Positions 6,271 through 10,856 of a stretch of DNA of 10,856 nucleotides are shown piece after piece. Positions within the stretch are counted from its first letter, which is position 1; each line of letters opens with the position of its first letter. The translations under genes and the position numbers were made by a program. The notes beneath the pieces were generated by a model. It had not been told where the DNA came from and did no database searches. It saw only the letters and a program-made list of their open reading frames with translations. This stretch comes from Candidatus Atribacteria bacterium 4572_76 (GTDB taxonomy: Bacteria > Atribacterota > Phoenicimicrobiia > Phoenicimicrobiales > Phoenicimicrobiaceae), in assembly GCA_002084865.1 (NCBI GenBank), contig NBMG01000007.1, positions 1 to 10,856 on the forward strand, given 5' to 3'.

Positions 6271-7245
6271 CTATAAAGAAAATATATTTCTTTCAATAAA
6301 TTTCCAAGTTTTTAAATAATCTTCTCCCGATATTAATTTATTAAATTCTTTTCTATTTAAGTTGCTTAAAAGCTTACATAGCTTGTTTGTAATGCGGGCA
6401 TTTGCTTCAAAGGTGCCTTTAATATCCCATCGGGTAGGAGATGTATCGGAAGTTATGTAATCATTATAGTTATACTCTTGAAGATAATAAAGGAATTCAA
6501 CATAATCCAAGAAGTGTTTAGTCCCTACAAAATAATCCCAATCCCATTGACCGTTGTTATCATTAATATGAATATAATAGCGAAACGGACTTTCTGCAAT
6601 TAAAGCAACAACTTCCGCCGGATTTTCGTTGCCAAACATTACTGAGTGTCCGAAATCAATGGTTACTCCCATATGTTTATTTCCAATTTCATTAAGTAAG
6701 CAAAGAGTTTTGGCTGCCGTGTTTATAAAACACCTTCCCCTAGTTTCAGCAGGTTTATATTCTATAAAAAGAGGAATTTCAGGAAGATAACTTGCTGATT
6801 CACCAAAGGTATCAATCAGATATTTCCAGGATTGGGCATAATTACAATTAAAGTTAAATTCGTATCCGTCACCTAAAGGACAACAGGTTATTTTATTTGC
6901 TCCAACTTTCTTAGCGAAGTTTTTAGCGTCTTTAATGAATTGTACTGCTTTAGCACGAACATCTTTTTTATTTGAAGTTAAGCCGCCGTTTTTAAATTCA
7001 GGTTCTGCTTTGACATTTACATTTATAGCAGCAATATTTATTTTATATTTGGAAGTTAGAATCTTAAGTTCATCAGAATTGTTAACCTCATAAGGAAAAA
7101 CTAATTCCATACCATCCATTCCCTCTATTTCAGATACTATTTTGAATCGTTCTTCCAAAGTTTTTTCTTCATTATATTCATGAAAACGATCCTTTGTTTT
7201 ACTTAAAAAACTACTAATTACTGCCTGCTTCACCGGATAATCCAT
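6271..7245 (-). CDS. Sugar isomerase/epimerase, xylose-isomerase-like TIM barrel (RhaI-like)
   Basis: This 324-residue cytoplasmic protein belongs to the AP-endonuclease-2/xylose-isomerase-like TIM-barrel superfamily of metal-dependent sugar isomerases and epimerases. Counting from the ATG at 7245, the metal-site pattern is Glu162 (in FIEYKP), Asp197 with His200 (in TIDFGH), His226 (in YIHIND) and Asp267 (in TSDTSP). The final Asp and the Glu-to-Asp spacing of 35 recall the L-rhamnose isomerase RhaI group, as remembered, more than tagatose epimerases, which end in Glu. An upstream GTG at 7257 is possible, but GGAAGTGA, nearly the full anti-ribosomal complement, sits eight bases before the ATG and would overlap a GTG start. 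It follows the split transketolase by eight bases, so it likely makes the ketose those subunits use. Decarboxylases of sugar acids also occur in this fold. Confidence 0.8.
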   Translation of the reverse strand: MDYPVKQAVISSFLSKTKDRFHEYNEEKTLEERFKIVSEIEGMDGMELVFPYEVNNSDELKILTSKYKINIAAINVNVKAEPEFKNGGLTSNKKDVRAKAVQFIKDAKNFAKKVGANKITCCPLGDGYEFNFNCNYAQSWKYLIDTFGESASYLPEIPLFIEYKPAETRGRCFINTAAKTLCLLNEIGNKHMGVTIDFGHSVMFGNENPAEVVALIAESPFRYYIHINDNNGQWDWDYFVGTKHFLDYVEFLYYLQEYNYNDYITSDTSPTRWDIKGTFEANARITNKLCKLLSNLNRKEFNKLISGEDYLKTWKFIERNIFSL

Positions 7246-7253
7246 AATTATTT

Positions 7254-8207
7254 TCACTTCCTTTTTTTAGAAACAAGTTCTTTTGTTTTATTCAAAATAT
7301 GTTTTTTAGATATACCATATTTGTCAATTACTTTATAATAATTTCCGCTTTCAGCAAAGGTATCATTAAGACCCAGGTTATCAAAAATAACTGGTTTGTT
7401 TTTTATACAAAAATTGGAAAGCTCGTAACCAAGGCCATTTCTTTTTTGATGGTCTTCTACAACGAGTAGAGCTTCTGTTTTAGAAATAGAATTAAGAAGA
7501 TTTTTTTTATCGAAGGGCTTAATAGAATACATATCTATTATTTCAATAGAGACATTTTCTTTTTCCAGTTCATCAGCTGCTTCCAGTGCTTGAAAGACGA
7601 TATCTCCATAAGTTACTACAGTTACATCTTTACCTTCTCGAATAATTTTACTTCCTTTGAGCTCAAAAGTATCTTCTTTGCTATAAATATTAAAAAGAGG
7701 GTCACGCATAAGCCTTACAAAAACGGGTCCCGGCGTTTTTACAGCTACATCAAACATTTTTTTTGCTGCTTCTGTATCAGCAGGAACAAGTACTTTCATA
7801 TTTGGTAAGAGGGTCGTAATACCTATATCTTCTGTTGCTTGATGCGTAACCCCATCTATAGCAGGGGTTACTCCTCCATGGGAAGATAAAAATTTGACAT
7901 TTAGATTTGGATAACAAATGAAAGTACGCATCGCTTCGAAAGCCCTCATTGTGATAAAAACACCGTAACTGCAAACAATCACAGTTCTTCCATCGGCAGC
8001 CATACCGGCAGCGGCGGCCATTGTATTGGATTCGGCAATTCCCATATTAAAATATCTCTCAGGATATGCATCACCAAATAGATAAGAAAAAGTTGAGTAT
8101 CCAATATCTGCTTCGAAAACTACAAAATCTTTATCAATTGCACCGTATTCTAACATTCTTTCGGAAAATGCCTGGCGTGTTGCAATATCTGCTTTACTTA
8201 ACTTCAT
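7254..8207 (-). CDS. Transketolase, C-terminal (pyrimidine-binding) subunit of a split enzyme
   Basis: This is the second half of a two-gene transketolase, which moves two-carbon ketol units between sugar phosphates using thiamine diphosphate. The frame is open to 8270, but the ATG at 8207 is preferred because GAGGG lies about eight bases before it and the protein then begins at the usual domain start; this gives 317 residues. Pyrimidine-domain marks are the catalytic Glu59 in MGIAESN, CSYGVF (79-84), GVTHQATED with His122, and the substrate-side PVFVRLMR (161-168). A C-terminal domain follows from about residue 190 with IDMYSIKPFD and VVEDH. The start overlaps the end of the upstream N-terminal subunit gene by 14 bases, indicating translational coupling. 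Specificity is open: split transketolases serve pentose metabolism, apulose-phosphate and sulfo-sugar pathways. Confidence 0.92.
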   Translation of the reverse strand: MKLSKADIATRQAFSERMLEYGAIDKDFVVFEADIGYSTFSYLFGDAYPERYFNMGIAESNTMAAAAGMAADGRTVIVCSYGVFITMRAFEAMRTFICYPNLNVKFLSSHGGVTPAIDGVTHQATEDIGITTLLPNMKVLVPADTEAAKKMFDVAVKTPGPVFVRLMRDPLFNIYSKEDTFELKGSKIIREGKDVTVVTYGDIVFQALEAADELEKENVSIEIIDMYSIKPFDKKNLLNSISKTEALLVVEDHQKRNGLGYELSNFCIKNKPVIFDNLGLNDTFAESGNYYKVIDKYGISKKHILNKTKELVSKKRK

Positions 8208-9051
8208 TATTACTTCCCTCGATTTCTCTAATAGCTTTTTTATATTCCTGTTTATTAGGTGCTTTTCCATGCCATTCTCTTATGTTTTCCATAAAACTTA
8301 CACCTTTACCTTTTACTGTATTAGCGATAATACAAACGGGTTTACTTTTTATTTTTTTTGCCTTTTCTAAAGCAATTAAAATTGCTTTCATATTATGACC
8401 GTTTATAGTTATAACATGCCAATTAAAAGCCTTAAATTTCTCATCGATAGGGTCCATAGGCATAACCTTATTAGTAAGACCATCCATTTGTAATTTGTTT
8501 TTATCTACAATGGCAATAAGATTATCCAGTTCATATTTACTGGCAGACGCAGCTGCTTCCCATATTTGTCCTTCATTGATTTCGCCATCGCCAAGAATTA
8601 CATATATATGGTAATTTTTCTTAACTAATTTTCCTTCCAGAGCCATTCCTACTCCAAGACTCAAACCATGGCCCAAAGATCCTGTGGTAATATCAACTCC
8701 CGGAGTCTTTAGCATATCAGGATGCCCTTGTAAAATGCTTTCAAATTTTCTAAGCGTTTTTAATTCTTTCATAGGAAAGTATCCCCGCATAGCAAGACAA
8801 GAATACCAGACCGGGCAAGCATGTCCTTTTGATAGAATAAAACGATCACGATCAGGCCAGCGTGGGTTTTTAGGATCAATTTTTAAAATATCAAAGTATA
8901 ATGCTGTCATAACATCTGCTGCAGATAAGGCTCCACCGGGATGTCCGGACTGTGCTGTAAAAATCATATCAATAATATTCTTTCGAACTTCTTTTGCTTT
9001 TTCTTTCAGATATTGAACTCTTTCTTCAATATTTTGTGATTTTTTATCCAT
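8194..9051 (-). CDS. Transketolase, N-terminal (thiamine diphosphate-binding) subunit of a split enzyme
   Basis: The 285-residue product is the pyrophosphate-binding half of transketolase and needs the adjacent C-terminal subunit to complete the active site at the subunit interface. Visible marks are SGHPGGALS (35-43, His37), SKGHACP (74-80, His77), the GHPD turn (109-112), GSLGHGLSLGVG (124-135), and the thiamine diphosphate/Mg motif from GDGE (154-157) to Asn185 in VDKNKLQMD. VKGKGVSFMEN, with WHGKAP soon after, near residues 248-266 is the usual domain end. The length matches stand-alone N-terminal subunits. The ATG has AGGA about six bases upstream and a short leader of about 34 bases from a strong promoter. 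It heads the minus-strand operon with the C-terminal subunit and a sugar isomerase, controlled from the palindromic operator at 9119-9136. Confidence 0.94.
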   Translation of the reverse strand: MDKKSQNIEERVQYLKEKAKEVRKNIIDMIFTAQSGHPGGALSAADVMTALYFDILKIDPKNPRWPDRDRFILSKGHACPVWYSCLAMRGYFPMKELKTLRKFESILQGHPDMLKTPGVDITTGSLGHGLSLGVGMALEGKLVKKNYHIYVILGDGEINEGQIWEAAASASKYELDNLIAIVDKNKLQMDGLTNKVMPMDPIDEKFKAFNWHVITINGHNMKAILIALEKAKKIKSKPVCIIANTVKGKGVSFMENIREWHGKAPNKQEYKKAIREIEGSNNEVK

Positions 9052-9091
9052 GTTTTTTCCTTAAATTTCTAAATTAATATGTATATGTATA

Positions 9092-9120
9092 TTTATATAA
9101 CACATTCTTAAAAAAGTCAA
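9092..9120 (-). promoter_or_regulatory. Promoter of the split-transketolase operon (minus strand)
   Basis: Read on the minus strand, TTGACT (plus positions 9115-9120) and TATAAA (9092-9097) are exactly 17 bases apart, both one or two bases from consensus. Transcription would begin near 9085. The -35 box overlaps the end of the palindromic operator by two bases. Confidence 0.7.
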
Positions 9121-9136
9121 TATTGTATACAATATT
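9119..9136. promoter_or_regulatory. Palindromic operator AATATTGTATACAATATT (site 2)
   Basis: This perfect 18-bp palindrome, centred between 9127 and 9128, contains the same 16 bases as site 1 at 1718-1733. It lies between the -35 boxes of two divergent promoters, overlapping the minus-strand box by two bases and ending two bases before the plus-strand one. One bound dimer could therefore control both directions. The core TTGTATACAA is of GntR/FadR operator type. Repression by blocking polymerase or dual control are both possible. Confidence 0.8.
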
Positions 9137-9138
9137 TA

Positions 9139-9167
9139 TTGACTTATGCGATTAGTTATTATATATT
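9139..9167 (+). promoter_or_regulatory. Promoter of the single-chain transketolase (plus strand)
   Basis: TTGACT (9139-9144) and TATATT (9162-9167) are separated by 17 bases. Transcription would start near 9174, giving a leader of about 60 bases. It mirrors the minus-strand promoter around the shared operator, with the same -35 hexamer on each side. Confidence 0.65.
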
Positions 9168-9233
9168 GATAGAGAAATAAAAGATTAACTTAAATCGTTT
9201 TTATTAATAAAACATTGAGAAGGAGAGGATATA

Positions 9234-10856
9234 ATGACTATTGTAGATTCCAAAACAGGAAAAATCAAAAAAAACTACAACCTTGAACAATTAGTAGAAA
9301 AAGCCCAAGAGATGAGGGCTTACAATATGGTAGCGATTGCTGCTGCTGGTTCTGGCCATACCGGAGGAACTCTCTCCATTATGGATATCGCCGCTGCCTT
9401 ATACTTAAAGCATATAAAACATGACCCGGTTAATCCCACCTGGGAGGACCGGGATAGAGTCTTCTGGTCAGTTGGTCATAAGGCCCCCGCCCTTTACATA
9501 GCCCTTGCAGAAGCTGGTTACTTCCCCCTTGATGATACCGTGAAACTAAGGAAATTATGGTCTGGTTTTGAGGGTCACCCTAATAGACTAAAACTTCCCG
9601 GGATTGAGCTTTCCGCCGGCTCTTTAGGACAAGGTTTAGGGGTTGCCATAGGTTGTGCCCTAAATGCTAAGTTAGAGAAGAAAGATTATAGAGTCTATAC
9701 TATCTTAGGAGACGGAGAACTGGATGAAGGCTCTGTCTGGGAGGCAGCAATGTGTGCTTCTCATTATAAATTAGATAACCTCACTGCTATTGTGGATAGA
9801 AATAATTTACAAATTGACGGATCTACCAAAGAGGTAATGTGTTTAGAAGATCTTAGCGCTAAATGGCAGGCCTTTGGCTGGCATACCCTGGAGATTGATG
9901 GGCACGATGTGCCCCAGATACTTTCCTCTTTAGAAGAGGCCCAAAAAACCAAAGACAAACCTACGGTAATCATTGCCCATACGGTTAAAGGCAAAGGAGT
10001 ATCCTTTGCTGAAAATATAGTAGGTTATCATGGTATTGCCCCTAAAGACGGAAGATCAGGGAAAGAATCTCTGGATCAGGCCCTAAAAGATATCAGAGAT
10101 CCCCAATTTAGTAAAGAAAAGGTAGACCATCTTTTAAAGATAGCCTCAGATTACCAAAGTAAGGTAGATAAAAAGGTAGAAGATTCCCTCCCCAAGTTTT
10201 CCCGCTCTTACTGGTGGAATACCACCCCTTCCATGCAGGTCAAGATGGAGCCCACCCGTAATGGATTCGGTAGGGCTATAGAAGAATTAGGCAAAGATGA
10301 AAAGATAGTAGCTTTAGGTGCCGATATTACCTCATCAATTAGAATGGATAAATTCTATGCCTCCCATCCGGAAAGAAAGAATAGATTTTTTGAAATAGGT
10401 ATTGCTGAGGCTAATATGACTCTGGTAGCCTCTGGTCTGGCTAAAGAAGGAAAGATTCCCTTTATCGGTTCCTATGGAGTCTTTGTAACCGGTAGAAATT
10501 GGGACCAGATAAGGACGACTGTCTGTTACAATAACTATAATGTTAAAATAGCCGATGCCCATGCCGGTATCTCGGTAGGAGCAGATGGGGCAACTCATCA
10601 GGCCTTAGAAGATATCAGTAATCTATACTATCTCCCCAATATGCATATTACCGTTCCTTGTGATTCTATAGAGACTGAAAAGTCAACCAAAGCTATAACT
10701 TGAAATAAAATTATCTACCGATTATTCCTCAGAAGGAGAAGATCTCACTCTCATAGCCTGTGGACCCATGGTGGCTGAGGCTATGCGGGCAGCTTATATC
10801 TTAAAAGAGGAATATAATCTTGAAACCAGGATCCTGAATATCCATACCCTAAAACC
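9234..10856 (+). pseudogene. tkt: Single-chain transketolase broken by a frameshifting internal deletion (partial)
   Basis: The ATG at 9234, with AAGGAG (9219-9224) before it, opens 489 residues of fused transketolase ending at TGA 10701-10703. The thiamine diphosphate half is intact: SGHTGGTLS (40-48, His42), SVGHKAP (79-85), GSLGQGLGVAIG (129-140), and GDGE (159-162) to Asn190. The pyrimidine domain keeps FFEIGIAEANM with catalytic Glu392, and GATHQALED with His455. After ETEKSTKAI the frame stops. From 10702, one frame over, transketolase sequence resumes (EIKLSTDYSSEGEDLTLIA, then CGPMVAEAM) and runs to the window end. Against the intact C-terminal subunit here (residues 153-190), at least about 28 residues are missing, including the GPVFVRLMR-equivalent substrate segment. 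It was probably active recently, and codons are more C-ending than in its neighbours. An assembly error remains possible. Confidence 0.85.

Noticed and set aside
7254..8270. Longer version of the transketolase C-terminal subunit starting at 8270
   Set aside because: The extra 21 residues overlap the upstream gene deeply and are not family-like; the ATG at 8207 has a good ribosome site.
8066..8398. Plus-strand frame of 110 codons opposite the split transketolase genes
   Set aside because: It is antisense to two intact transketolase genes with clear motifs; it is a shadow frame.
8684..9016. Plus-strand frame of 110 codons opposite the transketolase N-terminal subunit
   Set aside because: It is antisense to the thiamine diphosphate-binding domain, with no own ribosome site or family match.
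10701..10703. TGA in the transketolase as a recoded (selenocysteine) codon
   Set aside because: The sequence after the TGA in the same frame is not transketolase; similarity resumes only in another frame, so this is a frameshift, not recoding.

Overview
The window is AT-rich (AT-ending codons dominate most genes) and reads as part of the chromosome of a heterotrophic, probably anaerobic bacterium. The small-molecule uptake genes, split transketolase, promoters close to the TTGACA/TATAAT consensus and purine-rich ribosome sites would fit Bacillota/Clostridia-like or Atribacterota-like lineages. No rRNA or marker protein is present, so the lineage is not fixed.

Positions 1-240 hold the C-terminal end of a class I glutamine amidotransferase-like (peptidase C26) protein. 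Positions 253-855 hold a composite pseudogene: a probable scrap of a REP-associated transposase N-terminus joined to a decayed C-terminal region of an AAA ATPase of the DUF4143 type, with an in-frame TAG. About 1 kb (856-1880) has no convincing gene, only degenerate AT-rich repeats and short palindromes.

Positions 1688-6167 form a plus-strand operon behind a strong promoter. It encodes a complete tripartite tricarboxylate transporter (TctC-type binding protein, TctB-type small membrane protein, TctA-type large membrane protein) followed by a beta-keto acid cleavage enzyme (BKACE, DUF849). A 13-bp hairpin lies between the binding protein and the membrane genes.

A minus-strand operon converges on it. 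Reading from 9051 down to 6271 it encodes a split transketolase (N-terminal thiamine diphosphate subunit, then pyrimidine/C-terminal subunit) and a xylose-isomerase-like TIM-barrel sugar isomerase. Divergent from this operon, at 9234, a single-chain transketolase begins. It is broken near 10701 by a frameshifting deletion, and its remainder runs off the window.

The strongest higher-order signal is an identical palindrome, ATATTGTATACAATAT, found at the transporter promoter (1718-1733) and, extended to 18 bp, between the divergent transketolase promoters (9119-9136). Its core TTGTATACAA resembles operators of GntR/FadR-type repressors. The two sites tie the transporter-BKACE operon and the transketolase-isomerase operon into one probable regulon. 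The inferred whole is a catabolic island that imports an organic or sugar acid and processes it by isomerisation, two-carbon transfer and beta-keto acid cleavage. The substrate is unknown, and no regulator gene lies in the window.
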